NCBI RefSeq assembly: GCF_007993795.1
Contig: NZ_CP042476.1
Location: 1,426,001-1,490,000 of the forward strand
Length of the DNA: 64,000 nucleotides
Source: Antarcticibacterium arcticum
Lineage (GTDB): Bacteria > Bacteroidota > Bacteroidia > Flavobacteriales > Flavobacteriaceae
Direction: 5' to 3'
The stretch's first letter is position 1, and every line of letters begins with the position of its first letter. Positions 24,126-32,658 of this stretch are shown here, in pieces. The translations under genes and the position numbers were made by a program. The notes beneath the pieces are model-generated. The model was not told the origin of the DNA. It saw nothing but the letters and a program-made list of their open reading frames with translations, and ran no database searches.

Positions 24126-25370
24126 TTAAATAATATTTCCCTTTTTTTTTTTATTTATAATAATTTGATCCAGGTTAGAAATATCTGAACTAATTTTATT
24201 TTCCAGCACCCTAGCATAAATTTGAGTAGTGGAAAGCTTTGTGTGTCCTAATAGCTTAGATACAGTTTCTATAGGCACTCCATTGGAAAGGGTTATTACT
24301 GTAGCAAAGGTGTGCCTGGCAGAATGAAAGGTGATTTTCTTTTTGATCCCAATTGACTGAGTGATATCTTTCAAATACTTATTCATTTTTTGATTGGAAA
24401 TTACTGGAAAAACTTTATTGGTCTCCTTTGAACACTCTTCCTGATATTTTTTAAGGATTTCCTTAGCGGCTGCGAGAAGAGGGATTTTAATAGATTGTTG
24501 GGTCTTTTCTCGTTTGGTATAGATCCAGTCCCTGCCATCAATCCCTTTGACTACTTGATCAGTAGTCAATTCCTTAAGATCAATATAAGATAAACCAGAG
24601 TAGCAAGAGAATAAAAACATATTCTTAACTCGTTCAAGAGATTCACTGGTAAATTTCGTTTCTTCTAAAATATTAAGCTCTCGCTCTGTTAGAAACTGCC
24701 TGTCATTCTTTTCAAATTTAAAGCTATAGCTCCTAAAAGGGTTTTTCTCAAGCCATTCTAACTTGATCGCTAGGTTGAGGAGTTTTTTCAACCTTTCTAA
24801 ATGTTTCATAGTTCCATTGGTTCCACAGGTTTTTCGGTCTTTTTTGGCTTTATAGCTTCTCAGAAACATTTCAAATTCCGTAATAAATTGGTAGTTGATA
24901 TGCTTCAGGTAAATGTTATCTGTTTTCTTTACCTTCATTAGAAACTCTTCAAGGTAATTTGCTGTGGTGCGATAGTTTTTAAGAGTTCCCCATTGGAGAA
25001 TGTCTTTCATTTTTTCATTATGATAGGCTATGATATCCTTAATTGTCTTATGATCTTCATCGAGGCCCAGATAAGACGCTTTTATTTTAGCGGCACTGAT
25101 GAGGGAATCTTTATCTAAAAGTTTTTTATGGGTATCAAGGAGTTTAGAATAGACCTGGTCAAGATAGCTGTTCAATTCTTTAATTCTGGAAGTTGTTCCT
25201 TTAAGTCTTCCTTTGGAACTATCCCATGCATTCACTAAAGTTTTCCGTTGAAGGCTCATTTCTGAGCATTTCCCATTTATAGTAATTCTAGCATAAATGG
25301 ATAAGTTTTGCGAATTCCGGTTCACCTTTCTGGTAAAGAAAAGTACTGAGAAGGTAGTAAAATCAGGCAT
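24126..25370 (-). CDS. Tyrosine recombinase / integrase (Bacteroidota type)
   Basis: 414 residues from ATG 25370 (the frame also allows a TTG at 25394). An N-terminal arm-binding domain (FSVLFFTRKVNRNSQNLSIYARI) is followed by a SAM-like core-binding domain and a catalytic domain with Lys in TKREKTQQ, HSARHTFA (His-x-x-Arg), GHTKLSTTQIY with nucleophile Tyr. Where most family members have the first catalytic Arg (GLR), this protein has Ser (SGLSYIDL), as in IntDOT of Bacteroides. Its gene ends the element next to tRNA-Pro, so it most likely catalysed integration there. Confidence 0.9.
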   Translation of the reverse strand: MPDFTTFSVLFFTRKVNRNSQNLSIYARITINGKCSEMSLQRKTLVNAWDSSKGRLKGTTSRIKELNSYLDQVYSKLLDTHKKLLDKDSLISAAKIKASYLGLDEDHKTIKDIIAYHNEKMKDILQWGTLKNYRTTANYLEEFLMKVKKTDNIYLKHINYQFITEFEMFLRSYKAKKDRKTCGTNGTMKHLERLKKLLNLAIKLEWLEKNPFRSYSFKFEKNDRQFLTERELNILEETKFTSESLERVKNMFLFSCYSGLSYIDLKELTTDQVVKGIDGRDWIYTKREKTQQSIKIPLLAAAKEILKKYQEECSKETNKVFPVISNQKMNKYLKDITQSIGIKKKITFHSARHTFATVITLSNGVPIETVSKLLGHTKLSTTQIYARVLENKISSDISNLDQIIINKKKKGNII

Positions 25371-25463
25371 TGTAAACGTCTTTGAGTGAAACAATAGTTT
25401 TTAAAGACGAAAGTCAAATCAACCCTAATGTACTTCTAAGATAGTGAATTAATAGAAAGAATG

Positions 25464-25487
25464 TATTCACCGAATCATTCACTAAAC
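25464..25487. repeat. Right copy of 24-bp arm repeat
   Basis: Matches 20680-20703 with a single C/T difference and the same orientation. It is followed by three GATATC palindromes within 32 bp (25492-25525), a motif also present as TTTGATATCAAA near the left copy. Confidence 0.65.
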
Positions 25488-25585
25488 AGGGTGATATCAA
25501 ACGATATCATCTGATATCAGTAAAAATAAAAAACACTGAAAATCAGATGATTAACAGTGTTTTATATCCACTTATCAGATGGTTC

Positions 25586-25600
25586 GTCGGGGTGGCAGGA
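25586..25600. repeat. Right attachment site within tRNA-Pro
   Basis: GTCGGGGTGGCAGGA covers the last bases of the tRNA (acceptor strand and start of the T arm) and is duplicated at 20607-20621. Integration here leaves the tRNA intact. Confidence 0.75.
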
Positions 25601-25661
25601 TTCGAACCTGCGGCCTCCTGCTCCCAAAGCAGGCGCGATAACCGGGCTACGCTACACCCCG
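25587..25661 (-). tRNA. tRNA-Pro (anticodon UGG)
   Basis: The minus strand folds as a standard tRNA of 75 nt: acceptor CGGGGTG/CACCCCG with discriminator A, D arm with AGCCCGG, anticodon stem CCTGC/GCAGG around TTTGGGA (anticodon TGG), T arm GCAGG-TTCGAAT-CCTGC. No CCA is encoded. Its downstream flank is now integrated-element DNA rather than a terminator. Confidence 0.95.
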
Positions 25662-25722
25662 AATGGTGTATATTTTTAAGATTTTTCTAAGTCTTATTTA
25701 TTTCAATAATATAAGAACTTTC

Positions 25723-25817
25723 CCTGCGGTCTTCCCGCTTTTTGGCGGGACGCGATAACCGCGCTGAGCCTGTCCTGAGTAAGTCTCTTTAGAGACGCAT
25801 CGAAGGGCTACACCCCG
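25723..25817 (-). pseudogene. Decayed second tRNA-Pro copy with an insertion in the D arm
   Basis: Read on the minus strand, CGGGGTGTAGC matches the 5' end of the intact tRNA-Pro, followed by about 45 inserted bases and then CGGTTATCGCG, an altered anticodon stem (CCCGC/GCGGG with loop CAAAAA, no UGG) and CCGCAGG, where the match stops. The missing part is the 3' T-arm and acceptor half, the same segment duplicated by the neighbouring element. The insert resembles common GAGCCTGTC...GAAGGGC intergenic repeats. Confidence 0.65.
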
Positions 25818-26056
25818 AAAAAACAGCTAAAGCTGTAAATTTTCAATATCTCAAATTCTAAAATCCAAAGCAACTTTGAATATTCAACCTTGAACCTTAA
25901 GCCTTGAACCGTTAAGGCCTCTTAGCGGCTGCAAATATAACAGGTTTTATTACAAACCCATCTATAATAATATAAATATTTTCACTTTTCCTCTTAACAC
26001 AAGTTTTTGAACATTACGGCATATTTTTTTTACCTTATGCCAAAAATTAATTACAC

Positions 26057-27190
26057 ATGAAATCCAATTTACTTTTATTGTTCACCGCAGTGATAATGTC
26101 GGTTACGGCCTGCGCTCAAAAAGATACTACCATTGAAAAAGCGCAGACAGTCATTGACCACGAAATGGTGGTTGACGGACTAACAATCGCATGGGGAATG
26201 ACGTTTTTGCCTGATGGCAGCATGCTAATTACAGAAAAAAATGGCGAGGTGATCCATTTTAAAGATGGTACCAAACAACAAATTACCGGTGGCCCTGAAG
26301 TTTACCAGCGTGGTCAGGGAGGTTTACTGGATATTATCCTTCACCCTGATTATGAAGAGAATGGCTGGATCTACATGTCCTATGCTTCAGATGCCGGAGA
26401 CGGTGATGGTGGAAATACCGCTATTATGAGGGCCAAATTAGAAGGCAATCAATTCACCAATAAAGAGATGCTTTATAAAGGTACTCCTAATACTACCCGT
26501 GGCCAGCATTTTGGATCGCGAATGGTGTTTGACCGTGATGGCTATCTTTATTTCTCCATTGGAGACCGCGGAAATCACGATGAGAATCCGCAGGATATAA
26601 CCCGTGACGCAGGAAAAATTTACCGTATTAACGATGACGGGACCATTCCACAGGATAATCCTTTTGTGGGAGAACCTAATGCCAAAGAAGCTATCTACAG
26701 CTATGGTCACAGGAATCCGCAGGGAATGATCTTAAATCCTGAGACCGGAGAGGTTTGGGTGCACGAGCACGGTCCACAGGGAGGTGACGAGATCAATGTT
26801 ATTAAAAAAGGTGCTAATTACGGATGGCCTGTTGTAACCTATGGTGAGAATTATGGCGGTGGCGCTATTAGTGATGAGACCAGCCACCCCGGGATGGAAG
26901 ACCCTATCTATTACTGGATACCTTCTATAGCACCCAGTGGATTTGTATATGTAACTTCAGATAAATACCCTTCCCTTAAAGGAAATCTTTTAATTGGGGC
27001 TCTTAAATTCCAATACCTCGAACATGCCGTACTTAACGGAAAAGAAGTTACCCGCAGAGAAAAATTACTTGAAGAAATAGGACGGGTACGCGATGTAAAA
27101 CAGGCACCAGATGGTACCATATATGTTTCTGTAGAAGGAAAAGGAATTGTAAAGCTGGTAGAAAAAGAAATTGCAAAAACTGAAGAATGA
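26057..27190 (+). CDS. PQQ-type sugar dehydrogenase (GSDH family), periplasmic lipoprotein
   Basis: 377 residues. Lipoprotein-like signal with SVTAC (Cys20). The mature part is a GSDH-family six-bladed propeller: GLTIAWGMTFLPDGSMLITEK, GGLLDIILHPDYEENGWIY, GQHFGSRMVFDRDGYLYFS, RNPQGM and VHEHGPQGGDEIN motifs are all present. Members oxidise aldose sugars with PQQ or a related cofactor and pass electrons to a cytochrome, here probably the one encoded by the overlapping downstream gene. The true substrate is unknown. Confidence 0.87.
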   Translation: MKSNLLLLFTAVIMSVTACAQKDTTIEKAQTVIDHEMVVDGLTIAWGMTFLPDGSMLITEKNGEVIHFKDGTKQQITGGPEVYQRGQGGLLDIILHPDYEENGWIYMSYASDAGDGDGGNTAIMRAKLEGNQFTNKEMLYKGTPNTTRGQHFGSRMVFDRDGYLYFSIGDRGNHDENPQDITRDAGKIYRINDDGTIPQDNPFVGEPNAKEAIYSYGHRNPQGMILNPETGEVWVHEHGPQGGDEINVIKKGANYGWPVVTYGENYGGGAISDETSHPGMEDPIYYWIPSIAPSGFVYVTSDKYPSLKGNLLIGALKFQYLEHAVLNGKEVTRREKLLEEIGRVRDVKQAPDGTIYVSVEGKGIVKLVEKEIAKTEE

Positions 27191-27636
27191 AAATAGTATT
27201 TAAATTGGTTTTAATAATTGGCCTGTTAAGTTGTAAATCCAATTCTGAAAAGGAAGAAGCCAGTTATACTGTCCCACCCGAAGAATTAGCCCAGGCGCAG
27301 GATAAGACCAATGAAAGTTATAAACGCGGTAAAGATGTGTATAATGACTTTTGTGTAACCTGCCATCTTTCCAACGGCAAGGGGGTAGCCGGAAATTTTC
27401 CGCCACTTGATGGGTCAGACTGGCTTACCAAAAAAAGAACCGAAAGTATACACGCCATAAAATATGGCTTAAGCGGCCCTATAAAAGTAAATGGCGAGGA
27501 ATATAACAGCGTAATGGTACAAATGGGATTGAGCGACCAGGAAGTGGCAGATGTTATGAACTATATCAACAACTCCTGGAGTAATGCCGTTAAAAAACCA
27601 GTTACGCTGGAGGAAGTCCAGGCAGTAGCCAAATAG
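27187..27636 (+). CDS. c-type cytochrome lipoprotein
   Basis: 149 residues, start codon overlapping the stop of the sugar dehydrogenase (ATGA). Lipobox LLSC (Cys16), then one heme-binding CVTCH motif and a C-terminal VQMGLSDQEVADVMNYI segment whose Met is the likely second heme ligand. A monoheme class I cytochrome fits as electron acceptor of the dehydrogenase at the membrane. A strong terminator follows. Confidence 0.9.
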   Translation: MKIVFKLVLIIGLLSCKSNSEKEEASYTVPPEELAQAQDKTNESYKRGKDVYNDFCVTCHLSNGKGVAGNFPPLDGSDWLTKKRTESIHAIKYGLSGPIKVNGEEYNSVMVQMGLSDQEVADVMNYINNSWSNAVKKPVTLEEVQAVAK

Positions 27637-27654
27637 AGCCATACTGTAAATATT

Positions 27655-27688
27655 AAAAACCGGTAAAAATCCCTTTTACCGGTTTTTT
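27655..27688 (+). terminator. Intrinsic terminator after the dehydrogenase-cytochrome pair
   Basis: AAAAACCGGTAAAA and TTTTACCGGTTTTT are exact complements around a 5-base loop, with the T-run continuing into the right arm. Confidence 0.9.
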
Positions 27689-27760
27689 GTTTTAATAAAA
27701 TCAGCTTCAGTAGGCCTTCAAGAATAAGAACACTTTACTTCCTTTTATTACAGGAATAAT

Positions 27761-27768
27761 TAACTTTG
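27761..27768 (+). promoter_or_regulatory. -7 promoter element of uridine kinase
   Basis: TAACTTTG matches TAnnTTTG. The predicted start of transcription near 27774 leaves a leader of about 10 bases before ATG 27785 and excludes the upstream in-frame TTG at 27776 as the start. Confidence 0.55.
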
Positions 27769-27784
27769 CCCAAAATTGGAAGTT

Positions 27785-28393
27785 ATGTTAATTATTGGAA
27801 TTGCAGGTGGTACAGGCAGCGGGAAGACCACTGTTGTAAAACAGATCATGGATGAGCTTAAAAATGAAGAAGTTGATGTGATCTCCCAGGATTCATATTA
27901 CCAGGATACTACCCACCTGCCCTATGAAGAACGTGTAAAGATAAATTTTGATCATCCTAAATCCATCGATTTTGACCTGCTGGTAACCCATCTTCAGGAA
28001 CTAAAAGCAGGAAAGACCATTGAGGAACCGGTATATTCCTTTATAGAACACAACCGTACCAGCGAGACGCGCACCATACATCCCCGTAAAGTAATAATTG
28101 TGGAGGGTATTCTAATCCTTACCCACCCGGAAGTGCGCAATATGTTTGATATCAAGATCTATGTGCATGCAGATAGTGATGAACGGCTAATACGGCGTTT
28201 GAAGCGGGATATTAATGAGCGGGCCAGAGATCTTGATGAAGTTTTATGGCGCTACCAAACCACTCTTAAACCCATGCACCAGCAATTTATAGAACCCACC
28301 AAGGAATTCGCCGATATAATAATTCCTACCAACCGCTATAACACCGTGGCAGTAGATGTAGTTCAAACAATTATTAAAGACAGATTATCCTAA
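27785..28393 (+). CDS. udk: Uridine kinase
   Basis: 202 residues with Walker A GGTGSGKTT at about 8-16, QDSYYQD and NFDHPKSIDF substrate-binding stretches, EGILIL and RRLKRDINERARD. These are the signatures of uridine/cytidine kinase, which makes UMP or CMP from the nucleoside in pyrimidine salvage. The start ATG at 27785 gives the standard N-terminus MLIIGIAGG. It heads a group with the cell-division protein and the methylmalonyl-CoA mutase genes. Confidence 0.93.
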   Translation: MLIIGIAGGTGSGKTTVVKQIMDELKNEEVDVISQDSYYQDTTHLPYEERVKINFDHPKSIDFDLLVTHLQELKAGKTIEEPVYSFIEHNRTSETRTIHPRKVIIVEGILILTHPEVRNMFDIKIYVHADSDERLIRRLKRDINERARDLDEVLWRYQTTLKPMHQQFIEPTKEFADIIIPTNRYNTVAVDVVQTIIKDRLS

Positions 28394-28474
28394 TTTTGTA
28401 TATTTAGGCGTTATAAATAAGGATTTCATTCCAAAAAGTGCAAATCGCATATTCAATTATAAAACTGTTTTTAG

Positions 28475-28789
28475 ATGAAACTAAAGGAGCTGCGGGAGAA
28501 GAAATGGTTTAGGTTCCTGAGTAATCGCTATGTGCTTATCCTATTGATCTTCGCGGGCTGGATGTTTTTTCTGGACAGCAATTCCTGGTTTATTCACCAC
28601 GAGCTGGACCAGGAGATCAATGAGCTGGAGACCAATAAGAAATATTACAAAAAAGAGATTGCCAAAGACCGCAATGTAATTGATAAGTTAAATGATTCTT
28701 TTGAATTGGAGAGTTACGCCCGCCAGAATTATTATATGAAACGGGCCAATGAAGATATTTACATTATCCAGTACGACACCATCGATTAA
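28475..28789 (+). CDS. FtsB/DivIC-like septum formation protein
   Basis: 104 residues: short basic cytoplasmic end, one TM helix (about 18-36, YVLILLIFAGWMFFLD), a coiled coil rich in Glu/Lys (ELDQEINELETNKKYYKKEI) and the FELESYARQNYYMKR motif typical of the DivIC/FtsB family, where the conserved YARE/YARQ segment contacts FtsL. It would act at the division site. It lies between udk and the mutase genes, a usual order in flavobacteria. Confidence 0.85.
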   Translation: MKLKELREKKWFRFLSNRYVLILLIFAGWMFFLDSNSWFIHHELDQEINELETNKKYYKKEIAKDRNVIDKLNDSFELESYARQNYYMKRANEDIYIIQYDTID

Positions 28790-28828
28790 TTAATCCTCCC
28801 GTTGGTAATTTCATAATATACCTTAAAA

Positions 28829-30205
28829 ATGAGTGAGCTTTTATTTGAAGAATTTGAAGAAGTATCTGCCAAACAATGGAAGCAAAAGATCCAGTTCGAA
28901 TTAAAAGGTGAAGATTATAATGAAAAGCTGGTCACCAAAACCAGGGATGGCATCCATATAAAACCCTTTTACCATTCAGAAGACCTCAAAGACCCAACTC
29001 ATATTCCCGGCCCGGGAAAATGGAATATTTGTGAAAAAATATATGTTGCTTCTGAAGCTAAAAGCAATAGAAAAGCCCTGGAAGTTTTAAAAAAGGGAGC
29101 TGAACATCTATGGTTTATCCTTCCTTCGGAAAAAATTGATATCTCCGTTTTATTTAAGGATATTGACCTTAATAACACCACTGTATATCTTGGTTTTGAA
29201 TTTCTTTCCGAAGAATTTATCCTGAAACTGGAGGAGTTTCTGAAAGGAAAAGAGCATAACATTTTTTTACAGAATGATATTATAGGAAACCTGGCAAGGT
29301 CCGGAAACTGGTATTTTAATCTGGCTGAAGATCACAAAAAGCTGGAAAAAATTATTGGAAATAAAGGGGATTATAAGGGTGTTTTAAGTGTAGATGGCAC
29401 CTTATACCAAAATGCAGGCGCCACCATCCCACAGGAATTGGCATATTGCCTGGCCCACGCAAATGAATATTTAAATCACTTCGCCACTGCTTCCCCTGAC
29501 GCTTTAAAGAAAGAGCTCCTGTTTTTAATTTCAACGGGAACAAATTACTTCTTTGAGATCGCAAAGCTAAGGGCATTGCGCTTGTTATTTGCGACCCTGG
29601 CGGCTGAATATGAACTGCCTCCAAATTGCCAGATTTTATCGCAACCTACCAAACGCGATAAGACCCTGTATGATTACAATGTGAATTTACTGCGCACAAC
29701 CACCCAAAGTATGAGTGCGGTTCTGGGAGGTGCCAACGCGGTATATAATTCGCCTTATGATGCCATTTATCATAAAAACAACGAATTTGGCGACCGCATT
29801 GCGCGCAATCAATTGCTGGTGCTAAAACATGAGAGTTACCTGGACAAGGTTTCCAATGCTGCAGATGGGGCTTATTATATAGAGAACCTAAGCCTTCAGC
29901 TGGCTGAAAAAGCACTGGAGATTTTCAAGGAAATTGAAGCCGGCGGCGGATTCTTAAAACAATTGAAAGAAGGGATTATCCAGAAGAAAATTGTGGAAAG
30001 CGCTGGAAAGGAACAAGCCAAGTTTGACTCCGGTGAGTTGGTGCTTATAGGAACCAACAAGTTTGAGAACAAAGAAGATAAAATGAAGCAGGACCTGGAA
30101 CTTTATCCTTTTTTAAAAATGAACCCGAGGAAAACGCTAATTCAGCCAATCCTTGAAAAACGCCTGGCCGAAAAACTTGAACAGGAAAGGCTTGAAAGAG
30201 AATAA
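28829..30205 (+). CDS. mutA: Methylmalonyl-CoA mutase small subunit
   Basis: 458 residues of the mutase TIM-barrel fold: ELKGEDYNEKLVTKTRDGIHIKPFY near the N-terminus, FEIAKLRALRLLFATLA, TTQSMSAVLGGANAVYNSPYD and YYIENLSLQLAEKAL. It lacks the B12-binding DxHxxG motif found in the large subunit, as expected for the non-catalytic partner. The heterodimer interconverts succinyl-CoA and methylmalonyl-CoA. The large-subunit gene follows 59 bp downstream. Confidence 0.92.
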   Translation: MSELLFEEFEEVSAKQWKQKIQFELKGEDYNEKLVTKTRDGIHIKPFYHSEDLKDPTHIPGPGKWNICEKIYVASEAKSNRKALEVLKKGAEHLWFILPSEKIDISVLFKDIDLNNTTVYLGFEFLSEEFILKLEEFLKGKEHNIFLQNDIIGNLARSGNWYFNLAEDHKKLEKIIGNKGDYKGVLSVDGTLYQNAGATIPQELAYCLAHANEYLNHFATASPDALKKELLFLISTGTNYFFEIAKLRALRLLFATLAAEYELPPNCQILSQPTKRDKTLYDYNVNLLRTTTQSMSAVLGGANAVYNSPYDAIYHKNNEFGDRIARNQLLVLKHESYLDKVSNAADGAYYIENLSLQLAEKALEIFKEIEAGGGFLKQLKEGIIQKKIVESAGKEQAKFDSGELVLIGTNKFENKEDKMKQDLELYPFLKMNPRKTLIQPILEKRLAEKLEQERLERE

Positions 30206-30264
30206 GAGCTCATATTACATTTAATATTATTGCTGAGGAAAATCAGCAGGAAGTATAAACCAAC

Positions 30265-32394
30265 ATGCCAAGAAAAAATCTTCAACATATAAGTTTAATT
30301 AAACCAGTTGCTGCAGAAAAACCTGCGCGGACTGAAAAAGCTTTTACCACCGCCGAGGAAATAGACCTGAAACCGGTTTATAGCGAAGAAGACATTCAGG
30401 AAGCAGAGCATTTAAATTTTGCCGCCGGAATTTCACCTTACCTGCGCGGCCCATACAGCACTATGTTTGTGAGCCGGCCGTGGACCATTCGCCAATATGC
30501 CGGATTCTCCACTGCCGAAGAAAGCAATGCCTTCTATCGCAGGAACCTTGCCGGCGGCCAAAAAGGATTATCTGTAGCCTTTGACCTTCCCACGCACCGC
30601 GGGTATGACAGTGACCACGAGCGTGTGGTAGGGGATGTTGGAAAAGCAGGGGTAGCAATAGATTCGGTTGAGGATATGAAGATCCTTTTTGACCAGATCC
30701 CCCTTGATAAAATGTCGGTCTCCATGACTATGAACGGCGCTGTTCTACCCATTATGGCATTTTATATTGTAGCTGCAGAAGAACAGGGCGTGAAGCCTGA
30801 AGCCTTGTCCGGTACCATTCAAAACGATATTTTAAAGGAGTTTATGGTGAGAAATACCTACATCTACCCTCCAACTCCTTCCATGAAGATCATTTCAGAT
30901 ATTTTTGAGTACAGCTCTAAAAATATGCCCAAATTCAACAGCATAAGTATTTCCGGATACCACATGCAGGAAGCCGGCGCAACGGCCGATATTGAGCTGG
31001 CTTATACCCTGGCCGATGGATTGGAATATATAAGAAAAGGCCTGGAAGCCGGAATGGATATAGATTCGTTTGCGCCCCGTCTCTCCTTTTTCTGGGGAAT
31101 TGGAATGAACCACTTCATGGAGATCGCCAAAATGCGGGCCGCACGAATGTTGTGGGCCAAACTGGTGAAACAATTTAATCCTAAAGATGAAAAATCCCTG
31201 GCGCTGCGCACACATTCCCAAACCAGCGGCTGGAGTTTGACAGAACAGGACCCATTTAACAACGTGGCGCGCACCTGTATAGAAGCGGCCGCTGCGGCAT
31301 TTGGGGGCACGCAAAGCCTGCACACCAATGCCCTGGATGAAGCTATAGCACTGCCAACAGATTTTTCGGCAAGGATAGCCCGGAACACCCAATTGTTCCT
31401 GCAGCAGGAAACTATGATCACCAAAACTGTAGACCCGTGGGCCGGCAGTTATTACGTGGAAAGTCTCACCGAACAGATCGCTCAAAAAGCCTGGAAGCTT
31501 ATTCAGGAGGTGGAAGGCCTGGGCGGGATGACAAAAGCAATTGAAGCCGGAATACCCAAAATGCGTATCGAGGAAGCCGCTGCAAGAAAACAGGCGCGAA
31601 TAGACAGCGGGACAGATATAATTGTGGGCACCAACAAATACCGTCTTGAAAAGGAGGATCCCCTGGTGACCCTGGAAGTAGATAACCAGACGGTGCGACT
31701 GCAACAACTGGATAGATTAAAAACTACCAAAGCAAACCGGAATTCAGCAAAAGTCAAAGAAGCATTAAATGCCCTTAGCCTTGCGGCGAAGAACCGGGAT
31801 AAGAATTTACTGGACCTGGCAATTGTAGCTGCGCGGGAAAGAGCTACCTTGGGAGAGATTAGTAATGCCCTTGAAAAGGTGTATGGCAGGTATAAAGCAA
31901 AGATCCAATCCTTTAGCGGAGTTTATTCGAAAGAGATGAAAGATGATATTTCCTTTAAAAAGGCCAGGGAACTGGCAGATAAATTTGCAGAACAGGATGG
32001 TCGCCGACCCAGAATCATGATCGCAAAAATGGGACAGGATGGGCACGACCGCGGCGCAAAAGTGGTGGCCACCGGTTATGCCGATCTTGGATTTGATGTG
32101 GACATAGGCCCCTTGTTTCAAACTCCGGCAGAGGCCGCAAAACAGGCAATTGAAAATGATGTGCATATATTAGGGGTATCATCCCTTGCCGCCGGACATA
32201 AAACCCTGGTGCCCCAGGTTATAGAAGAGCTTAAAAAATATGACCGGGAAGATATTATGGTGATTGTAGGCGGGGTGATCCCTTCCCAGGATTACCAGTT
32301 TTTATTTGATGCCGGCGCAGTGGCGGTTTTTGGCCCAGGCACAAAAATAAGCGAAGCCGCCATCCAGTTACTTGAAATTTTAATAGATGAATAA
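30265..32394 (+). CDS. mutB: Methylmalonyl-CoA mutase large (catalytic) subunit
   Basis: 709 residues. N-terminal substrate barrel (RGPYSTMFVSRPWTIRQYAGFSTAEE, SVAFDLPTHRGYDSD, RTHSQTSGWSLTEQDPFNN) and a C-terminal cobalamin domain with GQDGHDRGAKV (DxHxxG, His lower axial ligand) and GVSSLAAGHKTL. Adenosylcobalamin-dependent radical rearrangement of (R)-methylmalonyl-CoA to succinyl-CoA, used in propionate and branched-chain catabolism. No MeaB-type chaperone gene is seen beside it in this window. Confidence 0.96.
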   Translation: MPRKNLQHISLIKPVAAEKPARTEKAFTTAEEIDLKPVYSEEDIQEAEHLNFAAGISPYLRGPYSTMFVSRPWTIRQYAGFSTAEESNAFYRRNLAGGQKGLSVAFDLPTHRGYDSDHERVVGDVGKAGVAIDSVEDMKILFDQIPLDKMSVSMTMNGAVLPIMAFYIVAAEEQGVKPEALSGTIQNDILKEFMVRNTYIYPPTPSMKIISDIFEYSSKNMPKFNSISISGYHMQEAGATADIELAYTLADGLEYIRKGLEAGMDIDSFAPRLSFFWGIGMNHFMEIAKMRAARMLWAKLVKQFNPKDEKSLALRTHSQTSGWSLTEQDPFNNVARTCIEAAAAAFGGTQSLHTNALDEAIALPTDFSARIARNTQLFLQQETMITKTVDPWAGSYYVESLTEQIAQKAWKLIQEVEGLGGMTKAIEAGIPKMRIEEAAARKQARIDSGTDIIVGTNKYRLEKEDPLVTLEVDNQTVRLQQLDRLKTTKANRNSAKVKEALNALSLAAKNRDKNLLDLAIVAARERATLGEISNALEKVYGRYKAKIQSFSGVYSKEMKDDISFKKARELADKFAEQDGRRPRIMIAKMGQDGHDRGAKVVATGYADLGFDVDIGPLFQTPAEAAKQAIENDVHILGVSSLAAGHKTLVPQVIEELKKYDREDIMVIVGGVIPSQDYQFLFDAGAVAVFGPGTKISEAAIQLLEILIDE

Positions 32395-32400
32395 AAGAAG

Positions 32401-32449
32401 TTGTAGGTTGTAGGTTGTAGGTTGTAGGTTGTAGATTGTAGATTGTAAA
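32401..32449. repeat. Seven-copy heptamer tandem repeat
   Basis: Four TTGTAGG, two TTGTAGA and one TTGTAAA in a row in the 264-bp gap after mutB. Further on, near 32609-32650, a CTCTTTAACT-type motif repeats several times. Slippage-prone noncoding DNA. Confidence 0.85.
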
Positions 32450-32658
32450 ATAAGGTTTTCAAAATTCAGAAGCTTTCTGTTATTAATAAACCGGTGTTTA
32501 AATGAAGTTAATCAAATTACAGGTTTCTCCATTATTAAATTGAGTACAAACAGACAAATCCCAATTAAACAACCCACAACTGAGAACTGAGAACTCACAA
32601 CAATTACTTTTTACCTCTTTAACTCTTTACCTTTTTAACTCTTTAACTTAATACACAC

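Larger units (their letters stand above)
20607..25600. mobile_element. Small integrated element at tRNA-Pro (about 5 kb)
   Basis: GTCGGGGTGGCAGGA, the 3' terminal part of tRNA-Pro, occurs at both ends (20607-20621 and 25586-25600) in direct orientation. A tyrosine integrase gene lies beside the tRNA end. A 24-bp sequence differing at one base is found inside both ends (20680-20703 and 25464-25487), also in direct orientation. Content is AT-rich and includes a frameshifted surface-protein gene, a propeller lipoprotein and large noncoding stretches. No transfer, replication or resistance gene is seen, so it looks like a decayed or minimal integrative element mobilised in trans, if at all. Confidence 0.78.

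Noticed and set aside
30895..31707. 270-codon frame opposite mutB
   Set aside because: Antisense to the well-conserved catalytic mutase; a product of high-GC third positions on the coding strand.
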